Source: Parvularcula sp. BBD 1991-13
GTDB taxonomy: Bacteria > Pseudomonadota > Alphaproteobacteria > Caulobacterales > Parvularculaceae
Assembly: GCA_001657385.1 (NCBI GenBank)
Contig: LYSZ01000001.1
Location: forward strand, 558,001 to 622,000
Direction of reading: 5' to 3'
Length of the DNA stretch: 64,000 nucleotides
The position numbers and the translations under genes are program-made. The stretch's first letter is position 1; each line of letters starts with the position of its first letter. The notes below the pieces were generated by a model that had not been told where the DNA came from, did no database searches, and was given only the letters and a program-made list of their open reading frames with translations. Of the stretch, positions 1-9,135 are shown one piece after another.

Positions 1-74
1 TCGGACCGGTCACGCGCGAATTGCGCGCCGCCAAGCACATGAAGATCGTGTCGCTGGCGCCGGAAGTGCTCTAA
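1..74 (+). CDS. rplN: 50S ribosomal protein L14, C-terminal end (partial)
   Basis: The window opens inside a gene whose last 23 codons read [20 protein letters not shown] and then EVL before a TAA stop. This is the conserved C-terminus of ribosomal protein L14, which sits at the subunit interface of the 50S subunit. The position directly before rplX is the standard spc operon order (rplN-rplX-rplE). The 5' part lies outside the window. The identification rests on a short tail plus context. Confidence 0.93.
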   Translation, partial: GPVTRELRAAKHMKIVSLAPEVL

Positions 75-90
75 CGAGGAAGTCGGGAAC

Positions 91-405
91 ATGGCTGCGA
101 AGATCAAAAAAGGCGACAAGGTCGTCGTGCTGGCGGGCAAGGACCGCGGCAAGGACGGCGAAGTCATCCAGGTGCTGCCGCAGGAGGACCGCGTCGTCGT
201 GCGCGGCGTCAACCTGGTGAAAAAGCACCAGCGCCAGACCCAGCGCGAGCAGGGCGGCGTCATTACCCGCGAGGCGCCGCTGCATATTTCCAACGTGGCG
301 CTCGCCGATCCCTCCACGGGCAAGCCGACCCGGGTCGGGTTCAGAATTGAAGACGGAAAGAAAGTCAGGGTCGCGAAAGCGTCCGGCGAGGTGATCGATG
401 GCTGA
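91..405 (+). CDS. rplX: 50S ribosomal protein L24
   Basis: This 104-residue protein is the usual length for L24, an early 50S assembly protein that binds 23S rRNA near the exit tunnel. A KOW motif is visible at residues 8-26 ([19 protein letters not shown]). The ATG is preceded by an AGGAAG Shine-Dalgarno sequence and starts 17 bases after the rplN stop. The stop codon lies inside the rplE coding region (8 bp overlap), which suggests translational coupling. Co-transcription with the rest of the spc operon is expected. Confidence 0.97.
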   Translation: MAAKIKKGDKVVVLAGKDRGKDGEVIQVLPQEDRVVVRGVNLVKKHQRQTQREQGGVITREAPLHISNVALADPSTGKPTRVGFRIEDGKKVRVAKASGEVIDG

Positions 406-961
406 AGCAAGCGCATATGAGCCGCGTCTCAAAACCCTCTACCGCGATACCATCCGCGGCAAGATGAACGAGACCTTCAAATACCCGAACGTGATGATGA
501 CGCCGGGTCTTGAGAAGGTGGTCATCAATATCGGCGTCGGCAGCGACGCGGTGAATGACCGCAAGGCTGTCGATTCCGCCCTTGAGGATTTAACGCGCAT
601 CGCCGGCCAGAAGCCCGTGATCACCAAGGCGAAGAAATCCATCGCCGGCTTCAAGCTGCGCGAAGGGATGCCCATCGGCGTGAAGGTGACGCTGCGCAAG
701 GACCGCATGTACGAGTTCCTCGACCGGCTGATCACCATCGCCCTGCCGCGGGTGCGCGACTTCCGCGGGCTTAACGGCAAGAGCTTCGACGGCCGCGGCA
801 ATTACGCCATGGGCCTGAAGGAACATATCGTCTTTCCGGAAATCGATTACGACAAGGTCGACAAGATCCGGGGCATGGACATCATCGTTTGCACGACCGC
901 CAAGACCGACGACGAGGCGCGCGCGCTGTTAAAGGAATTCAACTTTCCGTTCCGCAAGTAG
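398..961 (+). CDS. rplE: 50S ribosomal protein L5
   Basis: L5 binds 5S rRNA in the central protuberance of the 50S subunit. The 187-residue product has the family signature around [19 protein letters not shown] (residues 25-45) and the conserved end with LLKEFNFPF. The start overlaps rplX by 8 bp, so translation is probably coupled. Length is normal for the family. It is followed by a 78 bp gap before rpsN, which is longer than the other intergenic gaps in this part of the operon. Confidence 0.97.
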   Translation: MAEASAYEPRLKTLYRDTIRGKMNETFKYPNVMMTPGLEKVVINIGVGSDAVNDRKAVDSALEDLTRIAGQKPVITKAKKSIAGFKLREGMPIGVKVTLRKDRMYEFLDRLITIALPRVRDFRGLNGKSFDGRGNYAMGLKEHIVFPEIDYDKVDKIRGMDIIVCTTAKTDDEARALLKEFNFPFRK

Positions 962-1039
962 GGCCGGACACGGATTAAATTGAGCCAGGTCCGCCGCATC
1001 AGGCGTTCGCGACGGAAACCGGCTTGAGAAGGAGAGAAC

Positions 1040-1345
1040 ATGGCGAAGAAAGCAATGGTCGAACGCGATCTCAAACGCCGCCGGATGGCGAAAAAGTTTG
1101 ACGCAAAGCGCACTCGGCTGAAAGAGATCATCCGCGATCAGGAGCAGCCCGCCGAGGACCGTTTCCTGGCGGCGCTGAAGCTGGCGGAACTGCCCCGCAA
1201 CTCGTCCAGGACGCGCATTCGCAACCGCTGTCTGGTGACGGGGCGCCCGCGCGGCTTTTACCGTAAGCTGAAGATGTCCCGCATCGCGCTGCGTCAGTTG
1301 GGTTCGGAAGGAAAGATTCCGGGCCTGGTGAAATCGAGCTGGTAA
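1040..1345 (+). CDS. rpsN: 30S ribosomal protein S14 (zinc-free form)
   Basis: S14 is a 30S head protein. The 101-residue length and the absence of paired CxxC motifs mark the zinc-independent (C-minus) long form usual in Proteobacteria. The C-terminal half carries the conserved block [20 protein letters not shown] followed by an Arg/Lys-rich tail. A strong ribosome binding site (GAAGGAGAG) precedes the ATG by a few bases. It belongs to the spc operon between rplE and rpsH. Confidence 0.97.
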   Translation: MAKKAMVERDLKRRRMAKKFDAKRTRLKEIIRDQEQPAEDRFLAALKLAELPRNSSRTRIRNRCLVTGRPRGFYRKLKMSRIALRQLGSEGKIPGLVKSSW

Positions 1346-1360
1346 GGGAGCCTAGACCTC

Positions 1361-1759
1361 ATGGCGATCAACGATCCTATCGGCGATTTAATCACCCGCA
1401 TCCGCAACGCGCAGATGCGCCGCCATTCCAGCCTCTCGGTGCCGGCTTCCAAGCTGCGCGGCTGGGTGCTCGACGTCCTGGCGGACGAGGGCTACATCCG
1501 CGGTTACGCGCGGATCGAGAAGACGGGCGAGAAGCCGGCCTTCGACATCGAGCTGAAATATTTCGAGGGCGCGCCGGTGATCCAGAACATCAAACGCGTC
1601 TCCAAGCCCGGCCGTCGGGTTTACTCCGCCGTGGGCGACCTGCCGTCTGTGCGCAACGGCCTCGGCATTTCCATCGTCTCCACGCCCAAGGGCGTGATGT
1701 CGGACGCCGCCGCCCGCGACGCCAATGTCGGCGGCGAAGTCCTGTGCGAAGTTTACTAA
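1361..1759 (+). CDS. rpsH: 30S ribosomal protein S8
   Basis: S8 binds the central domain of 16S rRNA and in enterobacteria also represses the spc operon by binding its mRNA; whether that happens here cannot be judged. The 132-residue product has the start [18 protein letters not shown] and the C-terminal signature [16 protein letters not shown] with GGEVLCEVY at the end, both diagnostic. It starts 15 bp after rpsN with a GGGAG ribosome binding site. Confidence 0.97.
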   Translation: MAINDPIGDLITRIRNAQMRRHSSLSVPASKLRGWVLDVLADEGYIRGYARIEKTGEKPAFDIELKYFEGAPVIQNIKRVSKPGRRVYSAVGDLPSVRNGLGISIVSTPKGVMSDAAARDANVGGEVLCEVY

Positions 1760-1775
1760 GGGAGCGAGGATAGAC

Positions 1776-2309
1776 ATGTCCCGCATCGGTAAAAAACCCA
1801 TTCCCGTGCCCTCGGGCGTGACGGTCGACGTCAGCGGTCAGCAGGTGAAAGCCAAGGGGCCGAAGGGCGAACTGGCGTTCGTCGCCAACGAGCTCGTCTC
1901 GGTCGCGTTCGAGAATAACGAAATCACCGTGACGCCGGTGAACGATTCCAAGCCCGCCCGGTCCATGTGGGGCATGAGCCGCACGCGGATCGCCAACATG
2001 ATTGACGGCGTCGCGAACGAGTTCACCCGGTCGCTTGAGCTTGTCGGCGTCGGCTACCGCGCGCAGATGAAGGGATCGAGCCTCAGCCTCGCCCTCGGCT
2101 ACAGCCACGACATCGATTACCCGGCGCCGGAGGGCGTGAAAATCGCGACGCCGAAGCCGACGGAAATCGTCGTCTCCGGCATCGACAAGCAGAAGGTCGG
2201 ACAGGCGGCCGCCGAAATCCGCGCATTCCGTCCCCCCGAGCCTTACAAGGGCAAGGGCGTGAAATACGCCGACGAGTATATCTTCCGCAAGGAAGGCAAG
2301 AAGAAGTAA
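1776..2309 (+). CDS. rplF: 50S ribosomal protein L6
   Basis: L6 binds 23S rRNA near the sarcin-ricin loop. I chose the ATG at 1776, which gives the family's typical start [15 protein letters not shown] and a 177-residue protein; an upstream in-frame ATG at 1725 would add 17 residues encoded inside rpsH and is unlikely. The C-terminal signature with [16 protein letters not shown] is present. A GGAG motif lies upstream of the chosen start. It is part of the spc operon. Confidence 0.97.
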   Translation: MSRIGKKPIPVPSGVTVDVSGQQVKAKGPKGELAFVANELVSVAFENNEITVTPVNDSKPARSMWGMSRTRIANMIDGVANEFTRSLELVGVGYRAQMKGSSLSLALGYSHDIDYPAPEGVKIATPKPTEIVVSGIDKQKVGQAAAEIRAFRPPEPYKGKGVKYADEYIFRKEGKKK

Positions 2310-2333
2310 CGAACTTCAAGAAGGATCAGGGTC

Positions 2334-2699
2334 ATGGCTGGCCGTACGACTGCAAACAACAAGGCGCGGGCGCGCCGCACGCGAAACAAGCTCGCCAGGA
2401 ACGCCAACGGGCGGCCGCGCCTGTCGGTTTTCCGGTCGTCGAAAAACATCTCGGCGCAGATCATCGACGACAAGGCGGGCAAGACGCTGGCCGCCGCGTC
2501 CTCGCTTGACGCCGCGCTCCGCGATGCGCTGAAAAAAGGCTCGGACGCCGAAGCCGCGGCGATTGTCGGGCGCGTGGTCGCGGAAAAGGCGATCGAGGCG
2601 GGCGTCAAGGACGTGGTCTTCGATCGCGGCGGATACATGTATCACGGCCGGGTAAAAGCGCTTGCGGACGCCGCGCGCGAAGCCGGTCTTAATTTCTAG
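2334..2699 (+). CDS. rplR: 50S ribosomal protein L18
   Basis: L18 binds 5S rRNA together with L5 and L25-type proteins. The 121-residue product has a basic N-terminus, the block [20 protein letters not shown] and the C-terminal half containing [20 protein letters not shown], all family hallmarks. It starts 24 bp after rplF behind an AAGGA ribosome binding site. The order rplF-rplR-rpsE is the standard spc operon order. Confidence 0.97.
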   Translation: MAGRTTANNKARARRTRNKLARNANGRPRLSVFRSSKNISAQIIDDKAGKTLAAASSLDAALRDALKKGSDAEAAAIVGRVVAEKAIEAGVKDVVFDRGGYMYHGRVKALADAAREAGLNF

Positions 2700-2711
2700 A
2701 GGAGCAGCTTT

Positions 2712-3311
2712 ATGGCGCGTGAAGAAGGACGAGGACGCGGCCGGGGCCGCGGCGACCGCGAGGAACGGGACGAGTTTGTCGACAAGCTCGTCGCCATCAA
2801 CCGCGTCGCGAAGGTTGTGAAGGGCGGCAAGAATTTCGGTTTCGCCGCGCTCGTCGTGGTCGGCGACCAGAAAGGCCGCGTCGGCTTCGGCAAGGGCAAG
2901 GCCCGCGAGGTGCCCGAGGCGATCCGCAAGGCGAGCCAGGAAGCCAAGCGCAACCTCGTTCGCGTCCCCCTGCGCGAGGGTCGGACCCTGCATCACGACG
3001 CCCGCGGGCGCTGGGGCGCGGGCAAGGTCGTCCTGCGCGCCGCGCCGCCGGGCACGGGCATCATCGCCGGCGGCCCGATGCGCGCGATTTTCGAGACCCT
3101 GGGCATTCAGGACATTGTGGCCAAGTCCCTCGGCTCGTCGAACCCTTACAACATGGTGCGCGCCACCGTTGACGCGCTCAAGAACCAGACCAGCCCCCGC
3201 TCCATGGCGGCGAAACGCGGCAAGAAAGTCTCCGACATTCTTGCGCGGCGCACCGGCGGCGGCGCGACGGGCGCTGTGGAAACCGGCGAGTCCGCCGACG
3301 CTGCGGCGTAA
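2712..3311 (+). CDS. rpsE: 30S ribosomal protein S5
   Basis: S5 helps maintain translational accuracy and mRNA unwinding on the 30S subunit. The double-stranded-RNA-binding-like N-domain starts near residue 18 ([20 protein letters not shown]) and the C-domain includes [20 protein letters not shown]. At 199 residues it is longer than the E. coli protein because of an Arg/Gly-rich N-terminus ([13 protein letters not shown]) and a Gly/Ala-rich C-terminal tail. The start lies 12 bp after rplR behind a GAGGAG ribosome binding site. Confidence 0.97.
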   Translation: MAREEGRGRGRGRGDREERDEFVDKLVAINRVAKVVKGGKNFGFAALVVVGDQKGRVGFGKGKAREVPEAIRKASQEAKRNLVRVPLREGRTLHHDARGRWGAGKVVLRAAPPGTGIIAGGPMRAIFETLGIQDIVAKSLGSSNPYNMVRATVDALKNQTSPRSMAAKRGKKVSDILARRTGGGATGAVETGESADAAA

Positions 3312-3323
3312 GGAGCGAAACTC

Positions 3324-3512
3324 ATGGCAGAGAAGAAAACATTGAAGGTGCGTCAGACCGGCAGCCCGATCCGCCGCCCGCAGGACCAGCGGGCGACGCT
3401 GATCGGCCTCGGCCTGAACAAGATTGGCCGGGTGCGGGAACTGGAAGATACGCCGTCCGTGCGCGGCATGATCCGCAAGGTGTCCCACATGGTCGAGGTG
3501 ATTGAAGACTAG
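3324..3512 (+). CDS. rpmD: 50S ribosomal protein L30
   Basis: This 62-residue protein matches bacterial L30, a small 50S protein. The conserved core [19 protein letters not shown] followed by GLGLNKIGR is visible in residues 6-36, and the chain ends in MVEVIED, typical of the family. It starts 12 bp after rpsE with an AAGGAG ribosome binding site and precedes rplO after 123 bp. Length agrees with the family norm of about 60 residues. Confidence 0.96.
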   Translation: MAEKKTLKVRQTGSPIRRPQDQRATLIGLGLNKIGRVRELEDTPSVRGMIRKVSHMVEVIED

Positions 3513-3635
3513 GGATCGCGGATAAGGGATTTGGGGTCGGCTATTGAAACGCGTCTTTCACCCCCAATTCCTCATCCATGACATCAGGCGAGGCGGGCCC
3601 TTTCAGGCAGAACCGTCGAAAGTCGAGGTAAGACA

Positions 3636-4142
3636 ATGAAACTTAATGAACTTTCCGATAACAAAGGCGCCCGAAAAAAGCGCATCCGCGTCGGGCGCGG
3701 CATCGGCTCAGGCAAGGGCAAGACCTCCGGGCGCGGCGTCAAGGGCCAAAAGTCGCGTTCCGGCGTGACTGGCATCCGGGCGTATGAAGGCGGCCAGATG
3801 CCGCTTTACATGCGCCTGCCCAAGCGCGGCTTCAACAAGCCGAACGCGGCGAAATACGCCGAGGTCAACATCGGCCGCCTCCAGGCCGCCGTCGATGCGG
3901 GCAAGCTGGACGCGGGCAAGACCATCGACGCCGCCGCCCTGGTCGAGGCGGGCGTGGTGCGCCGCGCCGCCAACGGCGTTCGTCTTCTGGGCGTCGGCGA
4001 GGTGACGGCGAAACTGACGCTGGAAGTCGCCCACGCTTCGGCCGGCGCGAAGGCGGCGATCGAAAAAGCCGGCGGTTCGGTTGAAATCAGGACCGCCGAC
4101 AAGGGCGCGGGGGCGAACGCCGCCGGCGCGCAAGAAGCCTAG
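3636..4142 (+). CDS. rplO: 50S ribosomal protein L15
   Basis: L15 is a late-assembly 50S protein. The N-terminal [20 protein letters not shown] with the following Gly-rich stretch ([13 protein letters not shown]) is diagnostic, and the C-terminal globular part ends in an Ala/Gly-rich tail. At 168 residues it is somewhat longer than the E. coli protein. A 123 bp gap separates it from rpmD. Its TAG stop overlaps the first bases of a hairpin repeat (4142-4193), so the 3' end of the message is probably structured. Confidence 0.96.
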   Translation: MKLNELSDNKGARKKRIRVGRGIGSGKGKTSGRGVKGQKSRSGVTGIRAYEGGQMPLYMRLPKRGFNKPNAAKYAEVNIGRLQAAVDAGKLDAGKTIDAAALVEAGVVRRAANGVRLLGVGEVTAKLTLEVAHASAGAKAAIEKAGGSVEIRTADKGAGANAAGAQEA

Positions 4143-4193
4143 AGCGTGTTGCAGCAAAAGTGGATCACCGGTTTTGCGGTTCGCAACACGCTC
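4142..4193. repeat. Palindromic dispersed repeat, copy 1
   Basis: An 11 bp perfect inverted repeat, GAGCGTGTTGC at 4142-4152 and GCAACACGCTC at 4183-4193, encloses a core containing CCGGTTTTGCGGTTCGC. A second copy sharing this core and the AGAGCG(C/T)GTTGC left end occurs at 20493-20547. The arrangement resembles short palindromic intergenic repeats common in Alphaproteobacteria. It overlaps the rplO stop codon and may stabilise or terminate the transcript. Confidence 0.75.
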
Positions 4194-4205
4194 CGCTAAG
4201 AATCC

Positions 4206-4243
4206 AGAGCCAATTGTGAATCGCGCTGAACGCAATTGGCTCT
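4206..4243. repeat. Second hairpin repeat next to copy 1
   Basis: AGAGCCAATTG (4206-4216) and CAATTGGCTCT (4233-4243) form a perfect 11 bp stem around a 16 base loop. It lies 12 bp after the preceding palindromic repeat, so the two hairpins form a composite element between rplO and secY. There is no following T-run, so it is not a classical intrinsic terminator. Confidence 0.7.
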
Positions 4244-4255
4244 AGAAAGAATTGC

Positions 4256-4282
4256 GGGACGCCCCGGGAGAACGGGCGTCCC
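4256..4282. other. GC-rich hairpin in the rplO-secY gap
   Basis: GGGACGCCC at 4256-4264 pairs perfectly with GGGCGTCCC at 4274-4282, leaving a 9 base loop. No T-run follows. Together with the two upstream hairpins it fills much of the 321 bp gap (4143-4463) between rplO and secY, which contains no convincing gene. The rest of the gap (4283-4463) shows nothing I can name. Possible roles are attenuation or mRNA processing within the spc operon. Confidence 0.5.
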
Positions 4283-4463
4283 GAGGGAAGAGGCGCCACT
4301 CGGGGGTTGCAAGCGAACGCGGCGACGGCCACATGTCAAACCGCGCAACATCATGGTTAAGCGGCGCCTGCGCTTTTGCGATCCGGCCCCCTTCGAATGC
4401 GTTGACGCCTTCTCTTGCACGCCCGCCGGGACGCCCCGCCGCCGAAAAAGGTGAAATTGCCAT

Positions 4464-5804
4464 ATGACGTCAGCAGCGGAACAGTTCGCCTCGAACATCA
4501 ACTTTTCCTCTTTCGCCAAGGCGGAGGAGTTGAAAAAACGCCTTCTCTTCACGCTCGGCGCGCTGATCGTTTATCGTTTCGGCACCTTCGTTCCCTTGCC
4601 GGGCATCAATCCGGAAGCCTTCAGCCAGGGGTTCCAGAGCCAGCAGAGCGGCCTTCTCGGCACGCTGAACATTTTCGCCGGCGGCGCGGTCGAGCGGATG
4701 GCGATTTTCGCCCTCAACATCATGCCGTACATCTCCGCCGCGATCATCATGCAGCTGATGACCGCGGTGATTCCGTCGCTTGAACAGATCAAGAAGGAAG
4801 GCGAGCAGGGCCGCCGGCAGATCAACCAGTACACCCGCTACCTGACGGTGTTCCTGGCGACCATGCAGGGCTATTTCATCGCCGTGAACCTGCAGAGCCA
4901 GGCGGGCGTGGTCTCCAATCCGGGGCCGTTCTTCCTCGCCACAACCGTTGTCACCCTGGTGGGCGGCGTCATGTTTCTGCTCTGGCTCGGCGAACAGGTC
5001 ACCGCGCGCGGGGTCGGCAACGGCGTCTCGCTGATCATCTTCGCCGGCATTGTCGCGGAATTGCCGCGGGCGATCGCCGGCCTGCTCGACCAGGGGCGCA
5101 CGGGCGCCGGCGTCGGCGGCGGCGCGATCCTGCTGATCGCAATGATGGCGCTGGCGCTGATTGTGTTCGTCGTCTTCATGGAGCGCTCCCAGCGCCGGAT
5201 CGTGGTGCAGTATCCCCGCCGCCAGGTGGGCCAGCGGATGACGCAAGGGGAGAAATCCCACCTGCCGCTGAAGCTCAACGTGTCCGGCGTGATCCCGCCG
5301 ATTTTCGCTTCCTCGCTGCTGCTGCTGCCGGCGACCGCCGCGAGTGCGGTCGGCTCCGACGCGCCGCAGTGGCTGCAGGACCTGACCTTGATGTTCTCGC
5401 CAGGCCGGCCGCTCTATGTGGCTTTCTACGCCGCGATGATCGTCGGTTTCACGTTCATCTACACCTCTGTTGTGTTCAACGTCGAGGACGTGGCCGATAA
5501 CCTGAAGAAATACGGCGGCTTTATCCAGGGATACCGCCCCGGCGCGCGCACGGCGGAATATCTCGACTACGTGCTGACGCGCCTGACGGTGATCGGCGCG
5601 GCTTATCTGACCTTTGTCTGTATTCTGCCGGAGGTGCTGAAGATGGGCTATGGGCAGACGATCCCGGTCTATATCGGCGGGACCTCGCTCCTGATTGTCG
5701 TCTCGGTGACCCTCGACACTGTTTCGCAGATTCAGGGTCATCTCGTGGCCCAGCAATATGAAAGCCTGATCAAGAAATCCAAGCTGCGCGGAGGCCGGAA
5801 ATGA
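4464..5804 (+). CDS. secY: Protein translocase subunit SecY
   Basis: SecY forms the inner-membrane channel of the Sec translocon with SecE and SecG. The 446-residue protein has about ten hydrophobic segments and family landmarks: the N-terminal FGTFVPLPGIN and plug-region GGAVERMAIFALNIMPYISA (residues about 37-100), RRIVVQYPRRQVGQRM in a cytosolic loop and FIQGYRPGARTAEYLDYVL near the C-terminus. Length is normal. Unlike the rest of the spc operon it is separated from rplO by a 321 bp structured gap. It overlaps adk by 4 bp (ATGA), so the two are probably translated together. Confidence 0.97.
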   Translation: MTSAAEQFASNINFSSFAKAEELKKRLLFTLGALIVYRFGTFVPLPGINPEAFSQGFQSQQSGLLGTLNIFAGGAVERMAIFALNIMPYISAAIIMQLMTAVIPSLEQIKKEGEQGRRQINQYTRYLTVFLATMQGYFIAVNLQSQAGVVSNPGPFFLATTVVTLVGGVMFLLWLGEQVTARGVGNGVSLIIFAGIVAELPRAIAGLLDQGRTGAGVGGGAILLIAMMALALIVFVVFMERSQRRIVVQYPRRQVGQRMTQGEKSHLPLKLNVSGVIPPIFASSLLLLPATAASAVGSDAPQWLQDLTLMFSPGRPLYVAFYAAMIVGFTFIYTSVVFNVEDVADNLKKYGGFIQGYRPGARTAEYLDYVLTRLTVIGAAYLTFVCILPEVLKMGYGQTIPVYIGGTSLLIVVSVTLDTVSQIQGHLVAQQYESLIKKSKLRGGRK

Positions 5805-6391
5805 TCGTCATCTTTCTAGGGCCTCCGGGCGCGGGCAAGGGAACGCAAGCCGCGCATATCGTCTCGCGTTACGGCATTCCCCAGCTTTCCACCGGCGACA
5901 TGTTGCGCGCGGCGGTCGCGGCGAAGACCCCGGTCGGCCTCCAGGCCAAGGAAATCATGGACGCCGGCAATCTCGTGTCCGACGAGATTGTCGCCGCCAT
6001 CGTCGAGGAACGGATCGAGGCGGACGACTGCGCCCCGGGGTTCCTGCTCGATGGCTTTCCCCGCACCGTTGTCCAGGCGGAGACGCTGGACGCGATCCTC
6101 ACCAAAAAGGGGCGCGCCGTGGACGTGGTGATCGAATTGCGCGTCGATGAGGCCGCGCTTGTCGAACGCCTGCGCACCCGTATCAGGGAAACCCTGGAAA
6201 GGGGCGAGGAACTGCGCAAGGACGACAATGAAGAAACCTTCAAGCACCGTCTCAAGGTCTACCAGGAACAGACGGCTCCGCTGATTCCCTATTACGAGGC
6301 GCAGGGCAAACTGAAGGTCGTGGACGGCATGGGAGCGATCGACGCCGTTTCGGCGGCGATCGACGAGATTCTCGACCCCTTCCGGCGCTAA
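5801..6391 (+). CDS. adk: Adenylate kinase
   Basis: Adenylate kinase interconverts ATP, ADP and AMP in the cytosol. The P-loop GPPGAGKGTQ is at residues 7-16, the AMP-binding region has STGDMLRAAV, and GFLLDGFPRT is at about residues 80-89. The 196-residue length corresponds to the short-LID form without the zinc-binding cysteines. It starts inside the secY stop (4 bp overlap). The secY-adk arrangement is common outside gammaproteobacteria. A putative promoter for the next operon follows at 6420. Confidence 0.97.
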   Translation: MIVIFLGPPGAGKGTQAAHIVSRYGIPQLSTGDMLRAAVAAKTPVGLQAKEIMDAGNLVSDEIVAAIVEERIEADDCAPGFLLDGFPRTVVQAETLDAILTKKGRAVDVVIELRVDEAALVERLRTRIRETLERGEELRKDDNEETFKHRLKVYQEQTAPLIPYYEAQGKLKVVDGMGAIDAVSAAIDEILDPFRR

Positions 6392-6419
6392 AAACGCCTG
6401 GAAATGGTCGATAAAACGG

Positions 6420-6447
6420 TTGACGGGGGCAACAGCGCGACTATATC
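6420..6447 (+). promoter_or_regulatory. Putative sigma-70 promoter for rpsM-rpsK-rpoA-rplQ
   Basis: TTGACG at 6420-6425 and TATATC at 6442-6447 are separated by 16 bp, a good match to the alphaproteobacterial housekeeping promoter. It lies in the 290 bp gap between adk and rpsM and would leave a leader of roughly 225 nt before the rpsM start. The leader is GC-rich and could fold, but I cannot assign a known ribosomal leader motif. Confidence 0.5.
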
Positions 6448-6681
6448 TACGCGCTCTCCGCCAACTGGAGGTCAGCTCGCCCGGCGCGCCGGCAGGGATT
6501 GCGCCGAAGCGGGCTTGTCGTATGGCGGTTCTCGCGAGTATCGCCATCGATTGCGGCGCCGCCGGTGCAGGGCGTCCGGCGCAGGCGAAGCACAGGCGAA
6601 GCAAAGGCGAATTCGGCCGGCCCGGCCGCAACAGGGCGGAGCGACACCCGCCTTGCGGCGGACAGACAAAAGGATAACCCC

Positions 6682-7050
6682 GTGGCCCGTATTGCAGGCG
6701 TCAACATTCCAACGAACAAGCGCGTCAAGATCGCGCTGCGCTACATTCACGGCATCGGTCCGGCCAAGGCCGACGAGATCTGCGACAAGGTCGGCATCGC
6801 GCCGGAGCGCCGCGTCAACGAGCTTTCAGACTCCGAAGTCTTGCAGATCCGGGAAGCCATCGACTCCGATTACACGGTCGAGGGGGACCTGCGCCGCGAG
6901 GTCGCCGTCAACATCAAGCGCCTGATGGACCAGGCCTGCTATCGCGGCCTGCGCCACCGCCGCGGCCTGCCGGTTCGCGGTCAGCGCACCCACACCAACG
7001 CGCGCACCCGCAAGGGCCCCGCCAAGCCGATCGCCGGCAAAAAGAAATAA
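6682..7050 (+). CDS. rpsM: 30S ribosomal protein S13
   Basis: S13 is a head protein of the 30S subunit that contacts the 50S subunit and the P-site tRNA. I chose the GTG at 6682, which yields the family start [20 protein letters not shown] and 122 residues, the usual length; the longer upstream reading frame has no similarity to S13. The C-terminal signature [20 protein letters not shown] is intact. A GGATAA motif, a weak ribosome binding site, precedes the start. It is the first gene of the alpha operon here; rpsD is not in the cluster. Confidence 0.96.
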   Translation: MARIAGVNIPTNKRVKIALRYIHGIGPAKADEICDKVGIAPERRVNELSDSEVLQIREAIDSDYTVEGDLRREVAVNIKRLMDQACYRGLRHRRGLPVRGQRTHTNARTRKGPAKPIAGKKK

Positions 7051-7062
7051 GGACGCTTTCCG

Positions 7063-7455
7063 ATGGCAAAACCTCAGGCTGGCCGCGTCAAGCGCCGCGA
7101 ACGCAAGAACATTTCCTCCGGCGTGGTGCATGTGAACGCATCGTTCAACAACACCATGATCACCATCACCGACGAGCAGGGCAACGCGATTTCCTGGTCC
7201 TCCGCTGGCGGCATGGGCTTCAAGGGCTCGCGCAAATCGACCCCGTACGCGGCGCAGCTCGCGGCCGAGGACGCCGCCAAGAAGGCCATGGATCACGGCC
7301 TCCAGACCGTGAACGTGGAAGTGCGCGGGCCGGGCTCGGGCCGCGAGAGCGCCTTGCGCGCTTTGCAGTCGGTCGGCCTTACCGTCAACATGATCCGCGA
7401 CGTGACGCCCATTCCGCATAATGGCTGCCGTCCGCGCAAGCGCCGCCGCGTCTAG
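7063..7455 (+). CDS. rpsK: 30S ribosomal protein S11
   Basis: S11 lies on the platform of the 30S subunit and contributes to the mRNA exit site. The 130-residue product contains [20 protein letters not shown] (residues 19-38) and the C-terminal [18 protein letters not shown], both diagnostic. It begins 12 bp after rpsM with an AAGGA ribosome binding site. Length is typical. Confidence 0.97.
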   Translation: MAKPQAGRVKRRERKNISSGVVHVNASFNNTMITITDEQGNAISWSSAGGMGFKGSRKSTPYAAQLAAEDAAKKAMDHGLQTVNVEVRGPGSGRESALRALQSVGLTVNMIRDVTPIPHNGCRPRKRRRV

Positions 7456-7485
7456 GACCCGTTTTAACGAAAAGAGATTCCGCCC

Positions 7486-8511
7486 ATGGATTCCATGAAT
7501 ATCCTCGAGAAAAACTGGCTTGAGCTGATCCGTCCCTCCAAGCTGGAGGTTTCCTCCGGCGCCGATCCGCGGCGCAAGGCGACGATCACCGCGCAGCCCC
7601 TGGAGCGCGGGTTCGGCCTGACGCTCGGCAACAGCCTGCGTCGCATTCTGATGTCGTCGCTGCAGGGTTCAGCCGTCACCTCGATCCAGATCGACGGCGT
7701 CGTGCACGAGTTTTCGTCCATTCCGGGCGTGCGCGAGGACGTCACCGACATCGTGCTCAACGTCAAGCAGCTCGCGCTGCGCCTCCACGCCGACGGTCCG
7801 CGCCGGGTGGTGCTGAAGAAATCAACGCCCGGCCCCGTCACCGCCGGCGACATCGAGGAGACGTCGGCGATCGACATCCTCAACAAGGACCATGTGATCT
7901 GCACCCTCGACGAGGGCGCATCCCTGCGCATGGAAATGACGGTCAACACCGGCAAGGGCTATACCGCCGCCGAGCAGAACCGCCCGGAAGACGCGCCGAT
8001 CGGCCTGATCCCCGTGGACAGCCTCTATTCGCCGGTCAATCGCGTCGCCTATCGCGTGGAAAACACCCGCGAGGGCCAGGTCCTCGATTACGACAAGCTG
8101 ATCATGGACGTGGAGACCGACGGGTCGCTGTCGCCGGAGGACGCCATCGCCTACGCCGCGCGCATCCTCCAGGACCAGCTTCAGATCTTCATCAATTTCG
8201 ACGAGCCGACGAAAGACAAGGGCACGGACGCCCGCGAGGAGCTTCCGTTCAATCCGGCGCTGCTGCGCAAGGTGGACGAACTGGAGCTTTCGGTGCGCTC
8301 GGCCAACTGTCTCAAAAACGACAACATCGTCTATATCGGCGACCTGATCCAGAAGACCGAAGCGGAAATGCTGCGCACGCCGAATTTCGGCCGCAAGTCG
8401 CTGAACGAGATCAAGGAAGTGCTGGCGGGTCTCGGCCTTCACCTCGGCATGGACGTGCCCGACTGGCCGCCCGACAACATCGAAGAACTGGCGAAGAAAT
8501 TCGACGAGTAA
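7486..8511 (+). CDS. rpoA: DNA-directed RNA polymerase subunit alpha
   Basis: Alpha dimerises to nucleate RNA polymerase assembly, and its C-terminal domain contacts UP elements and activators. The N-terminal domain shows [20 protein letters not shown] (residues about 43-62) and the C-terminal domain shows [20 protein letters not shown] (about 288-307). The 341-residue length is normal. Two candidate starts exist, ATG 7486 and ATG 7495 (MNILEKNW); I keep the first. It lies between rpsK and rplQ in the alpha operon. Confidence 0.97.
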   Translation: MDSMNILEKNWLELIRPSKLEVSSGADPRRKATITAQPLERGFGLTLGNSLRRILMSSLQGSAVTSIQIDGVVHEFSSIPGVREDVTDIVLNVKQLALRLHADGPRRVVLKKSTPGPVTAGDIEETSAIDILNKDHVICTLDEGASLRMEMTVNTGKGYTAAEQNRPEDAPIGLIPVDSLYSPVNRVAYRVENTREGQVLDYDKLIMDVETDGSLSPEDAIAYAARILQDQLQIFINFDEPTKDKGTDAREELPFNPALLRKVDELELSVRSANCLKNDNIVYIGDLIQKTEAEMLRTPNFGRKSLNEIKEVLAGLGLHLGMDVPDWPPDNIEELAKKFDE

Positions 8512-8565
8512 GCCTCCGGCGGAGGATCTGGCCTGGCGTTACCGTCAGCATAAGGAGAAAGCCCC

Positions 8566-9009
8566 ATGCGACATGGGATGGCGCACCGCAAACTGAACCG
8601 CACCCACGAGCACCGCAAGGCGATGTTCGCCAACATGGCGTGCGCGCTCATCAAGCATGAGCAGATCACGACCACGCTGCCCAAGGCGAAGGAGCTGCGT
8701 CCGATCGTCGAAAAGCTCGTCACCATGGCAAAGCATGCGGACAAGGCCGGCGAGCCCTCGCGCGCCCTGCATCTGCGCCGCCTCGCCGTGTCGCGCATTC
8801 GCGACAAGGATATGGCGAAGAAACTGTTCGAGACCCTGGGCCCGCGTTACGCCGAGCGCGACGGCGGGTATATCCGCATCATGAAGGCGGGCTTCCGCTA
8901 CGGCGACAACGCGCCCATGGCGGTGATCGAGTTCGTCGACCGGGACGAGGACGCCAAGGGACAGGATTCCGGTCCGGTCGCGGGCGCCGAGGACGACGAC
9001 GAGGAATAA
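8566..9009 (+). CDS. rplQ: 50S ribosomal protein L17
   Basis: L17 is a 50S protein near the tunnel exit. The start [20 protein letters not shown] and the block [20 protein letters not shown] are diagnostic. At 147 residues it carries an acidic C-terminal extension ending in EDDDEE, a feature seen in alphaproteobacterial L17. It is the last gene of the alpha operon; a strong intrinsic terminator follows 36 bp downstream. Confidence 0.97.
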   Translation: MRHGMAHRKLNRTHEHRKAMFANMACALIKHEQITTTLPKAKELRPIVEKLVTMAKHADKAGEPSRALHLRRLAVSRIRDKDMAKKLFETLGPRYAERDGGYIRIMKAGFRYGDNAPMAVIEFVDRDEDAKGQDSGPVAGAEDDDEE

Positions 9010-9045
9010 GACGCCGTCGTCTTCACGCTGTCCGGTCAAAGGATT

Positions 9046-9077
9046 GAACGGCTCCCCGCGGGGAGCCGTTCGTTTTT
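9046..9077 (+). terminator. Rho-independent terminator after rplQ
   Basis: GAACGGCTCCC at 9046-9056 pairs perfectly with GGGAGCCGTTC at 9061-9071, followed directly by GTTTTT. This is a textbook intrinsic terminator ending the alpha operon. Confidence 0.92.
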
Positions 9078-9135
9078 GTCGGTTGTCTTGAAAACGCCAT
9101 TTGCAGCCATATCGGGCGGCGCCATATAGGGCGTT

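Noticed and set aside
6404-6925. A 173-codon frame in the adk-rpsM gap
   Set aside because: It is Arg/Ser-rich, overlaps rpsM in another frame and lacks a ribosome binding site. The gap is better read as promoter and leader.
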